This document shows, one piece after another, positions 36,873 to 45,450 of a stretch of DNA of 63,778 nt (position 1 is its first letter; every line of letters starts with the position of its first letter). The DNA is from Lachnospiraceae bacterium. GTDB lineage: Bacteria; Bacillota; Clostridia; Lachnospirales; Lachnospiraceae. The notes below the pieces were generated by a model. That model was not told the DNA's origin. It saw nothing but the letters and a program-made list of their open reading frames with translations, and made no database searches. The position numbers were made by a program, and so were the translations under genes. The stretch is taken from assembly GCA_017621075.1 (NCBI GenBank), contig JAGATV010000038.1, forward strand, positions 1 to 63,778, given 5' to 3'.

Positions 36873-37795
36873 GATGCGCCACCTCCTGTCAGCTGCATGA
36901 ACAGCGATTCCAGACTGCCTGCCTCCCTGTAAAAGTCGGTGAGGATCACCTGATTGTGGATGATATGGCCGATCAGAGCGCAGACTTCTTCCTCTGTGCC
37001 GCGGTGGGTGATGATCAGTTCTTTCTCCCGCACAGATTCCACCGTGACGTCTGTCTGTTCCTTCAGCATCCTCAAGGCAGGCTCCACCTCTGAGGCAATG
37101 CGGATATGGATGCGCCTGCCACCGGATATCTGCCGCATGATATCCTCAATACGCCCGGCGGCCACCAGCCGGCCACGGTTCATGATACCGATACTGGTGC
37201 ACATCTCAGAAAGCTCCGACAAAATATGGGAGCTGATCACGATCGTCTTTCCCATGGAGTGAAGATTTTTTAAAAGCTCCTTCATCTCCACCCTGGCTCT
37301 GGGGTCCAGGCCGGAGCTTGGTTCATCCAGGATCAGAAGCTGTGGGTTGTGGAGCAGGGCCCTTGCCACGCACAGACGCTGCTTCATACCTCTGGAAAGC
37401 GTATCCACATAAAATTCCTTCTTGTCCGAAAGGTTCACCAACTCCAACAGATCATCCGTCAGCTTGGCAATATCCCGGGAATACATTCCGTACATGGAGC
37501 CGTACATATCCATGTACTCCCGCACCTTCAGATTGTCATAAACGCCAAAAAAATCCGGCACATACCCGATCAGGCGCTTCATTTCGCTACTGCCCACGGC
37601 GGCCGCTGTGCTGCCGATCTGCACCGAGCCGCTGCTGGCCTTCAAAAGGCCGCACACAATACGGATAGTAGTTGTCTTTCCCGCACCGTTAGGACCCACA
37701 AAACCAAACAGATCCCCCTTGGGGATATGCAGGCTTAGGTGATCGACTGCCGTAAAAGAGCCATAATTCTTAGTCAGATCTCTGATATAAAGCAT
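36869..37795 (-). CDS. ABC transporter ATPase
   Basis: A 308-residue ATPase with Walker A GPNGAGKTT (34-42), signature LSRGMKQRL (LSGGQ type) and Walker B LLILDEPSSGLDPRAR. The C-terminal extension of about 90 residues is typical of ATPases that serve ABC-2 permeases. It starts 12 bases after the large membrane protein gene and overlaps the permease gene by 4 bases. Confidence 0.93.
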   Translation of the reverse strand: MLYIRDLTKNYGSFTAVDHLSLHIPKGDLFGFVGPNGAGKTTTIRIVCGLLKASSGSVQIGSTAAAVGSSEMKRLIGYVPDFFGVYDNLKVREYMDMYGSMYGMYSRDIAKLTDDLLELVNLSDKKEFYVDTLSRGMKQRLCVARALLHNPQLLILDEPSSGLDPRARVEMKELLKNLHSMGKTIVISSHILSELSEMCTSIGIMNRGRLVAAGRIEDIMRQISGGRRIHIRIASEVEPALRMLKEQTDVTVESVREKELIITHRGTEEEVCALIGHIIHNQVILTDFYREAGSLESLFMQLTGGGAS

Positions 37796-37807
37796 GCTGC
37801 ACCTCCC

Positions 37808-39784
37808 CTACCAGACTCTGTAGAGACATCCGTAAGATGTCTCACTGCAGGTATCATCCACCGTCTTTGGCCAGTCATCCGTCACACCTATCACCATGAC
37901 CGTATCATGATCCATCCGGGCATCCGCAGCACAGATCCCTATGCCCAGAGCCGCCAGTGCACCTGTCTTCTCACGGTCTCCCTCTTCATAGGCGTCACTC
38001 AGCAGATGATATTGGTAATTGTTCCTGATATCGCCGTTATCCTCATAAAAAACAGCCTTTTCCCTCAGGCGGCAGGACTCCCCTGCCGGGAGATCGTGAT
38101 AGAGATAGAGCCTGTCACCCACTATGACCGCAAAATAGACAAAATCCCGATCAGTCTCATTGGTGATAGTGCCGTCGATGCCCATCCAGTCAGCCGTGAT
38201 ATTCTCCGCCCGGACGGTGCCGTCCACCTTGGTACTGTCTCCTGCTCCTCCCACATAAAAATAGGTGTCCTCAAAATTGGCATCCGGGTTCACGCCCAGA
38301 GAAAGTACCTCTCCGTCCTTCTTGATATGATAATAATAAGCGTCTTCATGCATGGTGTCATAATAGGAATAGTTTTCCAGAGTACCGGCATATTCATAGC
38401 CTTCCGCCATCCTAAGCCCCCACTCATTGTGTCCCGCATCATAACAGTACAGATATGTCTTTAAATCTCCGCCGCCGGAAAGTTCCTCCACCGTGACGGA
38501 ATATACCCTGGTGTCCACCACTTCAAAGCCTCGTCCGGCCAAAAATATGACTCCGATTCCCACAAAAGCCATAAGGGGTACCGCCACCCAGTAAAGTTCC
38601 CGCTTCTTCATCCCTTTCAGGACCAGATAAAGGACAGGCCCTACCAGGATCACATAGAGAACGATCACTGCCTTCAGCACGCCAAACTGAAGCCTGCTGT
38701 TGCTGTTTCCCAGCACCCCCAGCATTCTCCGTATCGTATAACTCAGATTTTGAGCAGATCCGGAAAACGCAGCGGCATAACGTGAAGCGGCATAACAGGA
38801 AGCCTCCTCCAGGATCTGTTGCACAAAGCCTTCCTGGGTGTCCGCCAGATAAAAATCCGCATCCACACACCCAAGCTGGGTCAGTGCATATGGAAGAATG
38901 GACACACTGCCATCCCCTACAGACATGGAAAAACTGCCTGTGTAATAATTCTGATCATAACCCGCCACCTGCAGCTTGGCCAAAGGCAGCAGGGACATGT
39001 CTGCATAAGAACCTGCACCATACTGTGCCACATCGTCAGGCTTATAGACGCCCGTACAGCCCGCTTCCAGATAACTGTCCTCAAAGCCGCCCAGGGTGTC
39101 CTCCCCGTAAGTTCCGGTTCCTATGATCAGCACTCCGCCGCCATCGTTCCAGCTCTCGATCTCCTGTAGCTGTTCCTGTGTCAGGACGTCGGTATGATAT
39201 TGATCGATCACCAGAAACGTCAGGCCGTCCAAGGAATCTGTCAGATCGTCCTGGTGAAGTTCCACCAGTCTGATGGGATAATAGGTGCCGTAATAATAGA
39301 GCGTCTGCCCACCCATATCCAGATAGGTGAGGGCAGAATATTCGTCGCTTAAGATCCCCATGGACAGGGCATCCATTTCCTCTGACAGGAGACGCTTGAA
39401 CTGCTTTTCGGCCACCTTATGATTTCTTTTGTTAAACAGTCCAATAGTCACATCCCCTTCGGAACTTTCCACACTGTTCCTGGGCACCCTGACCGTAAAT
39501 TGCTTCCTGCTCCCCCGGGCAAGGGAAAGTATCGTGTCATATGCACTAGGTCTGCGGTAGTCCCCATCCATCTTAAGGCGCACGGTTCCTTCCCAGTCTG
39601 CCCCAAGATTCTCCACTGTCACTCTGATATCATATGTTTCTTTGTCCGAGGGCAGCATCTCGGCGTGGATGGAAAACGGTTCCTTCTCTTCCCCCCGGAC
39701 AGTCATCTTACCTGCGCCGGACAGAATGCCCCCCACCAAGAGCACCAAAACCAAAACAGCAAAAAGTCCCTTATTTCTCTTCAT
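37808..39784 (-). CDS. Large membrane protein with amidotransferase-like domain
   Basis: A protein of about 658 residues with an N-terminal membrane segment or signal (about 5-25), an immunoglobulin-like region (about 45-115), and a domain with LTFLVIDQYHTDVLTQEQLQEI then WNDGGGVLIIGTG (about 190-245) that looks like a glutamine amidotransferase-like Rossmann fold without a catalytic Cys. Two membrane segments occur at about 375-425, and a beta-rich domain makes up the rest. The start at 39784 has GGGAG before ATG; another in-frame ATG is at 39796. It resembles the membrane partners of ABC-2/MoxR clusters, of unknown function. Confidence 0.75.
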   Translation of the reverse strand: MKRNKGLFAVLVLVLLVGGILSGAGKMTVRGEEKEPFSIHAEMLPSDKETYDIRVTVENLGADWEGTVRLKMDGDYRRPSAYDTILSLARGSRKQFTVRVPRNSVESSEGDVTIGLFNKRNHKVAEKQFKRLLSEEMDALSMGILSDEYSALTYLDMGGQTLYYYGTYYPIRLVELHQDDLTDSLDGLTFLVIDQYHTDVLTQEQLQEIESWNDGGGVLIIGTGTYGEDTLGGFEDSYLEAGCTGVYKPDDVAQYGAGSYADMSLLPLAKLQVAGYDQNYYTGSFSMSVGDGSVSILPYALTQLGCVDADFYLADTQEGFVQQILEEASCYAASRYAAAFSGSAQNLSYTIRRMLGVLGNSNSRLQFGVLKAVIVLYVILVGPVLYLVLKGMKKRELYWVAVPLMAFVGIGVIFLAGRGFEVVDTRVYSVTVEELSGGGDLKTYLYCYDAGHNEWGLRMAEGYEYAGTLENYSYYDTMHEDAYYYHIKKDGEVLSLGVNPDANFEDTYFYVGGAGDSTKVDGTVRAENITADWMGIDGTITNETDRDFVYFAVIVGDRLYLYHDLPAGESCRLREKAVFYEDNGDIRNNYQYHLLSDAYEEGDREKTGALAALGIGICAADARMDHDTVMVIGVTDDWPKTVDDTCSETSYGCLYRVW

Positions 39785-39818
39785 CTTCTCCCTCATAAAC
39801 GATCACGGTTCCTTTGGT

Positions 39819-41393
39819 CTATTTAAACAATGTGTTGAACAGTCCTCTCTTTAACACCTGGGCCCCTGTGTTGATCAGTGTCCGCTCTATCTGAGCCTTA
39901 CGGCGTTCTGCTGCCTTCTCTTTCTTTTTCCGCTCGGCTTCTTCCTCTTTTTCCTTCTTCTTTCTTGCAGCCTCCTCCGCTTTTTCCTGCTTCTTTTTGG
40001 CCGCCTCCTCTTCCTTCTGACGCTTTGCCTCGTACTCTGCCTTTTCCTTCTCAAACTGGGCACGCTCAGCATCCAGCTTGGCCTGTTCTGCCTCTTTCGC
40101 CTGCTGCCCCGTGAGGATCTCATAAGCAGACTCATTGTCCACATATCGGTCATACCGGGACATGCCGTCACTTTCCATGAGACTCTTTCTCACCGACTCG
40201 TCCACCGGTGCCATCAGGCTCTGGGGACAGATAATGGAAGTTCTCTGGGCCATGGTAGGTACACCCTTTTCATCCAGGAAAGAAGTCAGCGCCTCTCCCA
40301 CTCCCAGCTCCATGATCACATCCTCTGCCTTGAACGCCGGATTTTCCCTCAGGGACTGTGCTGCCGCACGGACTGCTTTCTGCTCGGAAGGCGTGTAGGC
40401 ACGAAGGGCATGCTGTACACGGTTGCTAAGCTGTGCCAGCACGCTGTCGGGGATATCACTGGGGCTCTGAGTCACAAAATAGATCCCCACACCCTTGGAC
40501 CGGATCAGTTTTACCACCTGCTCGATCTTCTGTACCAGCACCTTGGGAGCATCGGCAAACAACATATGCGCCTCATCAAAGAAAAATACCAGCTTGGGTT
40601 TCTCCAGGTCTCCGGCCTCCGGCAGCCTTTCAAAAAGCTCTGCCATCATCCACAGAAGAAAGCTTGCATATAAAGTGGGATTCTGTACCAGCTTCACGCA
40701 GTTTAATACATTGACCACACCCTTGCCATTTGCGTCCGTACGGATCCAGTCAAAAATATCTAACGCCGGTTCCCCAAAGAACAGATCGCCCCCCTGATTT
40801 TCCAAAGGAAGCAATGCGCGGACGATAGCGCCCACGGACTGGGGAGAAATGGTTCCGTAAGTAGTCAGATATTCCTCTCTGTGTTCACTCACATAATTTA
40901 AAAGGACTCTCAGATCCTTTAGATCCAAAAGAAGCAGACCCTTGTCATCTGCGATCCGAAATACGATATTCAGCACGCCTTCCTGGGCAGGAGTCAGATC
41001 CATGATCCGTGCCAGAAGATCCGGTCCCATATCGGAGATGGTCGCCCTCACCGGATGGCCTCCCTCCTGGTAAATATCCCAGAAACATACAGGATAAGCT
41101 TTATAGGAAAATTCCTCCCTGATGCCGAACCTGTCAATCCTTTTCTCCATGCTCTCAGACTGCACGCCTGCAGAAGCGATCCCGGACACATCGCCCTTCA
41201 CATCACACAGGAATACCGGCACTCCCGCATCGGAGAAAGACTCTGCCATCGTCTTCATGGTGATCGTCTTACCGGTGCCGCTGGCACCTGCGATCAGACC
41301 GTGTCTGTTGCTCATGTTAAGCTGCATGGTCACCCGCTGTCCGTCAGCCAGTCCCATGTAAATACTGCCGTTTGTGTACATAATGCCTCTCAT
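39819..41393 (-). CDS. HerA/DUF853-type ATPase with charged coiled-coil tail
   Basis: A 524-residue ATPase with Walker A GASGTGKT (36-43), Walker [13 protein letters not shown] (about 260-271), and the DUF853 N terminus [25 protein letters not shown]. The C-terminal 90 residues are a Lys/Glu/Ala coiled coil ending in [11 protein letters not shown]853 proteins are HerA-related hexameric ATPases of unknown target; no NurA-like nuclease is adjacent, so a DNA-end resection role is not supported. An ATG at 41381 has a better ribosome binding site (AGAGG). It sits 22 bases or so before the membrane protein gene and 21 after the lipoprotein gene. Confidence 0.88.
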   Translation of the reverse strand: MRGIMYTNGSIYMGLADGQRVTMQLNMSNRHGLIAGASGTGKTITMKTMAESFSDAGVPVFLCDVKGDVSGIASAGVQSESMEKRIDRFGIREEFSYKAYPVCFWDIYQEGGHPVRATISDMGPDLLARIMDLTPAQEGVLNIVFRIADDKGLLLLDLKDLRVLLNYVSEHREEYLTTYGTISPQSVGAIVRALLPLENQGGDLFFGEPALDIFDWIRTDANGKGVVNVLNCVKLVQNPTLYASFLLWMMAELFERLPEAGDLEKPKLVFFFDEAHMLFADAPKVLVQKIEQVVKLIRSKGVGIYFVTQSPSDIPDSVLAQLSNRVQHALRAYTPSEQKAVRAAAQSLRENPAFKAEDVIMELGVGEALTSFLDEKGVPTMAQRTSIICPQSLMAPVDESVRKSLMESDGMSRYDRYVDNESAYEILTGQQAKEAEQAKLDAERAQFEKEKAEYEAKRQKEEEAAKKKQEKAEEAARKKKEKEEEAERKKKEKAAERRKAQIERTLINTGAQVLKRGLFNTLFK

Positions 41394-41414
41394 TCCGCTG
41401 CTTTTGCAGCTCTT

Positions 41415-41951
41415 TTACTTTGCTTCTTCTCCGTACAGCAGGGTAAAGGTCTCATAATGATCCGCTGTGTAATAGATCCTGCCATCTGTGGAGTATACCA
41501 GTCTTTTTTCTCCCCTGCTCCCGGCTCCCAGCGTGTCAATATCACATTCATGATATTTTCCCTCCGGCAGAGTTCCCTCATAATTGCCGAAATAATCTCC
41601 GCCGATACACATGCCCGGAGCATAAGGCTCCAGAGAGCCACCGGACCATCCCAGTTCCTTAGCCTCTTTTTTGGTGATGAAATTATCGGGAAGCTCCTCA
41701 TATGTATACAGATACAGGGACACATCCTCCGCTGTGGTGTAAGATCCTTCCGGGTCCAGCCTCCGGTTGGCATACTCACCGTTTAAGGCCTCCGAGGTCT
41801 CCGGCAGGGAGACCGTGACGGCAGAGTCTTCCGCAGCCGGCTCCGCCACCTGATTCCTGCTGCATCCCACAAGCACTGACATCATAGCCAGTATCAGGAT
41901 CAGAGCCATCCGCTCCCTGCACCATTTCCATCCTGCTTTTATTGTTTTCAT
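41415..41951 (-). CDS. Small lipoprotein of unknown function
   Basis: A protein of about 178 residues with a signal peptide ending in the lipobox VLVGC, then an acidic mature domain with a YTYEELPDNFITKKEAKELGW segment and GRIYYTADHYETF near the C terminus. GCID-like features such as YSTDGRIYYT recall small secreted ribonuclease inhibitors or barnase-like proteins (the pattern TKKEAxELGW plus GRxYYTxDHYxTF is seen in barnase/N1 ribonucleases). This makes an extracytoplasmic ribonuclease of the microbial N1/T1 group a real possibility, but I have not verified the catalytic set. ATG at 41951 chosen; frame is open to 41969. Confidence 0.65.
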   Translation of the reverse strand: MKTIKAGWKWCRERMALILILAMMSVLVGCSRNQVAEPAAEDSAVTVSLPETSEALNGEYANRRLDPEGSYTTAEDVSLYLYTYEELPDNFITKKEAKELGWSGGSLEPYAPGMCIGGDYFGNYEGTLPEGKYHECDIDTLGAGSRGEKRLVYSTDGRIYYTADHYETFTLLYGEEAK

Positions 41952-41955
41952 TGTA

Positions 41956-42792
41956 TTATGCCTCATCATACAGCTTCTGGACGAACTCCTTCACCTGGAT
42001 ATTGTTTTCCGGTGTGGTGTTTTCCAGGGTGGCATGGATGAAGGGCTTTCTTGTCTTCATGAACTTCATCACGGAAGTGTAATCCATCTGTCCCAGGCCT
42101 GCACCCACAGACTTTAAGGCACCGTCCTCCACCACAAAGTCTTTCAGGTGGACCATTGCCACATCATGCCCCAGAAGATCTATGGCCTCGTCCACGATCG
42201 CCACCTGATCCTTGTAATTGCTGATATCCAGCAGGTTTACAGGGTCCAGGATGATCTGCAGATTGGGGGATGCGATCTCATCCAACACGATCCTGGCACG
42301 CTTGGGGTTGCACACGATATGCTTCCACACAGGCTCGATGGCCACTACCACACCCATCTGTTCCGCATACTTTACAACCGGGCGCAGATTGGTGATGAAA
42401 GTCTTAAGCGCCTCCTCGCCGTGGCACTCAGGAACATGGGTATAGGTCTCATTGGGGGCACCGGTCTCCGTTCCCACTACGCCGCATCCCAGCCAGGAAG
42501 CAAATCGGATATTTGCCAGATAACGGTGGGTGATGGTTTTTAACTTTTCGGGGTTCGGATTTGCCAGATTCAGGTAACAGCCCAGCACGGCAATATCCAC
42601 CTGGTTTCTGGCAAACAGGTTCTTTAAGTACATGGCAAAGCCCGGTGTCAGCGCCTCATCCGTGGTGGGATACTCGTCGATCACCTTGGCCAGTGCCAGA
42701 TGTCCGCACGCAAATCCCAGCTCATGGACATCTGCGATCCGTTCCTCTAAAGGAAGCTTCTTGGTATCATGTAAACGAATTCCTAACTGCAT
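41956..42792 (-). CDS. Sugar phosphate isomerase/epimerase family (TIM barrel)
   Basis: A 278-residue xylose-isomerase-like TIM barrel. Likely metal ligands are in VAIEPVWKHI (Glu near 152), ILDPVNLLD (Asp near 188), MVHLKDF (His near 214) and ATLENTTP (Glu near 255). The family includes epimerases and isomerases for many sugars; the substrate here is unknown. It follows the GH28 gene by 17 bases, so a sugar released from pectin is plausible. ATG at 42792 chosen for AGAGG upstream; ATG at 42798 is also in frame. Confidence 0.82.
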   Translation of the reverse strand: MQLGIRLHDTKKLPLEERIADVHELGFACGHLALAKVIDEYPTTDEALTPGFAMYLKNLFARNQVDIAVLGCYLNLANPNPEKLKTITHRYLANIRFASWLGCGVVGTETGAPNETYTHVPECHGEEALKTFITNLRPVVKYAEQMGVVVAIEPVWKHIVCNPKRARIVLDEIASPNLQIILDPVNLLDISNYKDQVAIVDEAIDLLGHDVAMVHLKDFVVEDGALKSVGAGLGQMDYTSVMKFMKTRKPFIHATLENTTPENNIQVKEFVQKLYDEA

Positions 42793-42809
42793 TGTCATCC
42801 TCTTTTCTT

Positions 42810-44366
42810 TTATTCTTGATTCAGTTCGTCCACGCCGATGAGCTCATAAGCCTCGCCCACCTGACCTTCGATCTTCACATTTTCCAGGGTCAGCTTGGCT
42901 ACATTTCTTGCAAAGAGGCCGCGCTTACTGCTCTTTTCCACGCCCTCGGACATGGCGGGCACATCACACTTTGCATTCTCCGCATAACTGATGGTGATAT
43001 TTCTCATGACCAGTTCCTCGATCTTCTGCTCGGGCAGACCGTCAAAATATGCGGCAGCTACATGGCAGTTGGTACATTCCATATTTTCAAAGATCATCTT
43101 CCTGATGGAAGGGGTCCGATCATCCACGGGATAGGGATCACGGGACTGGACATAACTGGTCTTTCCGTCGGGATCGCAAAAATAGAACGCATTGACCACT
43201 AACGGCGTCATCACATGATCCAGGGTCAGGTTCCTAAATATGATATTGCTTAAGATGGCATCCTTGCCCCTGCCGCGTCTGGTCTTGATGCGCAGGCCTC
43301 TGTCCGTGTGGCGGAAGATACAGTCCTCCACCACCAGGTTCACCACGCCGCCTGCCATCTCGCTGCCCAGAGTAACGGCACCGTGTCCGTTCTCCATAAG
43401 GCACTGGCGGATATGGATATTCTCGGAAGGCGTCTTGTGCTTTCTGCCCATGTAGATCTTGCCGCTCTTGACTGCGATACAGTCATCTCCCAAAGAGAAG
43501 CGCACGCCCAGGATCTCCACGTCCTTGCAGGATTCCGGGTCCAGTCCGTCGGTATTGGGGGAATCAGCAGGATTTTCCACAATGACGCCGATAAATTTCA
43601 GATTGCTGCTAAAGTACGGATGCAGAGTCCAGGAAGGGGAATTGCAGAATTTCACGCCCTGGAGGGTCACATCCTTACAACCGTTGATAAAGAACAGTCT
43701 GGGTCGGAAAGCAATGTTCATCACCTTGGGATTGTTCCACCAGTTCTCCTTAGAGGCGTTGCCGTTGATGGTTCCCTGTCCGTAGATGACCACATCCTCC
43801 ACGCCCACGCCGCAGATGATGCCGGAAAACATAGGCAGGGGATTGCCCTCCCAGGTGCCCAGATTGTACTCATCGGTCTCATCATAGCTCTGGATCAGCG
43901 CCGGAAAACGCGGAAATTTCTCTCTGTCGGTAAATGCCCTTAGTTCTGCCCCCTCTGCCAGCTCCATGCGCAGATGGCTCTTTAAGAAAAGACTGGTGAT
44001 GCGGTAAGTACCTGCCGGGAAATACACGCGGCTGTCCTTTGGACATGCCATGATGGCAGCCTGGATGAAATGGGTGTCATCGTGCTCGCCGTCTCCCCTG
44101 GCGCCGAATTTCGTTACATCCAGTGTCACGAATTCGTAGTCCGTCTTAAAGCTTACTTCCCCCTGTTTCACGCCGTCAGCCAATACTTCTGCCAGATATT
44201 CGGTGTCGGGCTTTAAACCGTACAGGGAGGTGACAGTATGCTCTGAAGTGCCGTATTCTTTACCGTTTAGCCTGATCGTATAAGGGCGCAGGGTAAAATG
44301 TCTGCCTCCGTCTTTGATCTCAATGGTAGCACTTCTGGCTGTATGCATTACATGAATGATTTCCAT
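42810..44366 (-). CDS. Polygalacturonase-like enzyme, glycoside hydrolase family 28
   Basis: GH28 enzymes hydrolyse alpha-1,4-galacturonan. This 518-residue protein begins with a fibronectin-like domain (about 1-78), then a right-handed beta helix with NTDGLDPES (271-279), GDDC (293-296), GHGAVTLGSE (327-336) and RIKTRRG (about 358-364), the four catalytic and binding motifs. There is no signal peptide. With an N-terminal FnIII-like module it resembles exo-acting polygalacturonases and would trim imported oligogalacturonides in the cytoplasm. It follows an orphan gene by 27 bases. Confidence 0.92.
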   Translation of the reverse strand: MEIIHVMHTARSATIEIKDGGRHFTLRPYTIRLNGKEYGTSEHTVTSLYGLKPDTEYLAEVLADGVKQGEVSFKTDYEFVTLDVTKFGARGDGEHDDTHFIQAAIMACPKDSRVYFPAGTYRITSLFLKSHLRMELAEGAELRAFTDREKFPRFPALIQSYDETDEYNLGTWEGNPLPMFSGIICGVGVEDVVIYGQGTINGNASKENWWNNPKVMNIAFRPRLFFINGCKDVTLQGVKFCNSPSWTLHPYFSSNLKFIGVIVENPADSPNTDGLDPESCKDVEILGVRFSLGDDCIAVKSGKIYMGRKHKTPSENIHIRQCLMENGHGAVTLGSEMAGGVVNLVVEDCIFRHTDRGLRIKTRRGRGKDAILSNIIFRNLTLDHVMTPLVVNAFYFCDPDGKTSYVQSRDPYPVDDRTPSIRKMIFENMECTNCHVAAAYFDGLPEQKIEELVMRNITISYAENAKCDVPAMSEGVEKSSKRGLFARNVAKLTLENVKIEGQVGEAYELIGVDELNQE

Positions 44367-44393
44367 ATCCTTACTCCTTTTTCTCGTCTCTGT

Positions 44394-44855
44394 TTAACAA
44401 CATATCTGGTACTTTTCCGCTAAAAGCACGTCTATTTCACAAGCTTCCTTCACTGCGCCGCAAAATACCTTAACAGCCTCCGGGTCCTGGGAACCGAACC
44501 TTTTTTCCTCTGTGTAATATTCAGAAAGGGCACGTTTGACACACGCTCTGAACATATCCACCAATTCCCTGTAATTCTCATAGATCTCAGGGCTGATCTT
44601 CTCAAGGGTATGTAAAAGCGCATCCAGGTAAACAGATACATTTGCAAAAGTAAATTCCTCGTTCACCTTCTTGTTTAACACCCGCATCTGTGCCATGATA
44701 TCCGGATATCCTTCCTTCTTGTTGCACTCTGTCTCATAAGCCGCATAGACCGGATACACTTCCTTTGCCGCCTCATAAAGACTTCCACCCACAGAGCTTA
44801 AGTCAAAGATCCCCTCCTCTGTGCGGGGCAGTGCTTTGATTTCTTCTGCTGTCAT
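44394..44855 (-). CDS. Uncharacterised helical protein in the galacturonate cluster
   Basis: A 153-residue soluble, mostly helical protein. It starts MTAEEIKALPRTEEGIFDLSS and ends with a CysCys. No known motif is visible. It lies between the 159-residue membrane protein and the GH28 gene with short gaps and good ribosome binding sites (GGAGGGAAAAGGA), so it is likely a component or regulator of the pathway. Function unknown. Confidence 0.65.
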   Translation of the reverse strand: MTAEEIKALPRTEEGIFDLSSVGGSLYEAAKEVYPVYAAYETECNKKEGYPDIMAQMRVLNKKVNEEFTFANVSVYLDALLHTLEKISPEIYENYRELVDMFRACVKRALSEYYTEEKRFGSQDPEAVKVFCGAVKEACEIDVLLAEKYQICC

Positions 44856-44885
44856 TCCTTTTCCCTCCGTTTATTCGATATTTGA

Positions 44886-45365
44886 TTACTCATGAGATAT
44901 CTCACTGTGCCTGCCGCAGGCCATGGCAAACAAAGCAAACGCCACATAGATAAAAGGCGTGGCCAACGCTGTGGCTGCGGACTCCAGCGTAGCATAAGAC
45001 GCAAGTGCAGCCGCTCCTTCCATCCTGCCAATATACATATTACCCACACTTTGGACATACATGGTCAAAAGTGCAACGACCACGCTGAGTGCCACAAAAA
45101 TGCCTGCTTCTGCTTTCGCCGATACAGAATCTTCCCCATGGTCCCTGTTCATCACTGCAAAGCCGATCCCATACACGACAAAGGGCAAAATGGTCTTGGC
45201 CAGAGCGCCATAAGGAACAGAAAACACTTCCAGCACTTCAGCCGGACTGTAATATGCAGCCTTCACCACGTCCTGTCCGGCCGTTATGCCTGCCACCACA
45301 AGGATTGCAGCCGCCTGTATGATCAGCACTGCGATGAACATCGCCCTCACGCCTGTCTTTTTCAT
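44886..45365 (-). CDS. Uncharacterised four-span membrane protein
   Basis: A 159-residue protein with hydrophobic segments at about 8-28, 52-72, 85-106 and 135-152. No conserved polar signature suggests a transporter of known type. GGAGGATATCT precedes the ATG. It is in the direction of the GH28 gene, 30 bases ahead of the helical orphan. A possible terminator lies upstream (45384-45426). Function unknown. Confidence 0.65.
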   Translation of the reverse strand: MKKTGVRAMFIAVLIIQAAAILVVAGITAGQDVVKAAYYSPAEVLEVFSVPYGALAKTILPFVVYGIGFAVMNRDHGEDSVSAKAEAGIFVALSVVVALLTMYVQSVGNMYIGRMEGAAALASYATLESAATALATPFIYVAFALFAMACGRHSEISHE

Positions 45366-45383
45366 AGATATCCTCCATAGAAC

Positions 45384-45426
45384 AAAAGCGCTCTCCTGTA
45401 TGAGTTTGTCATATCAAAAGAACGCT
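45384..45426 (-). terminator. Possible terminator of uxaB-uxaA
   Basis: On the minus strand AGCGTTCT pairs with AGAGCGCT (one G-U pair) with TTTTG after it; the long loop has an inner ATGA/TCAT stem. It follows the uxaA stop by 25 bases. Strength is uncertain, and some read-through into the genes beyond is likely. Confidence 0.45.
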
Positions 45427-45450
45427 TCCGCCAATTACATTTCTTATTGT

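Noticed and set aside
39819-41393. HerA-like ATPase as part of a defence system
   Set aside because: No nuclease, SIR2 or other defence partner lies beside it; DUF853 proteins also occur as housekeeping-like genes.
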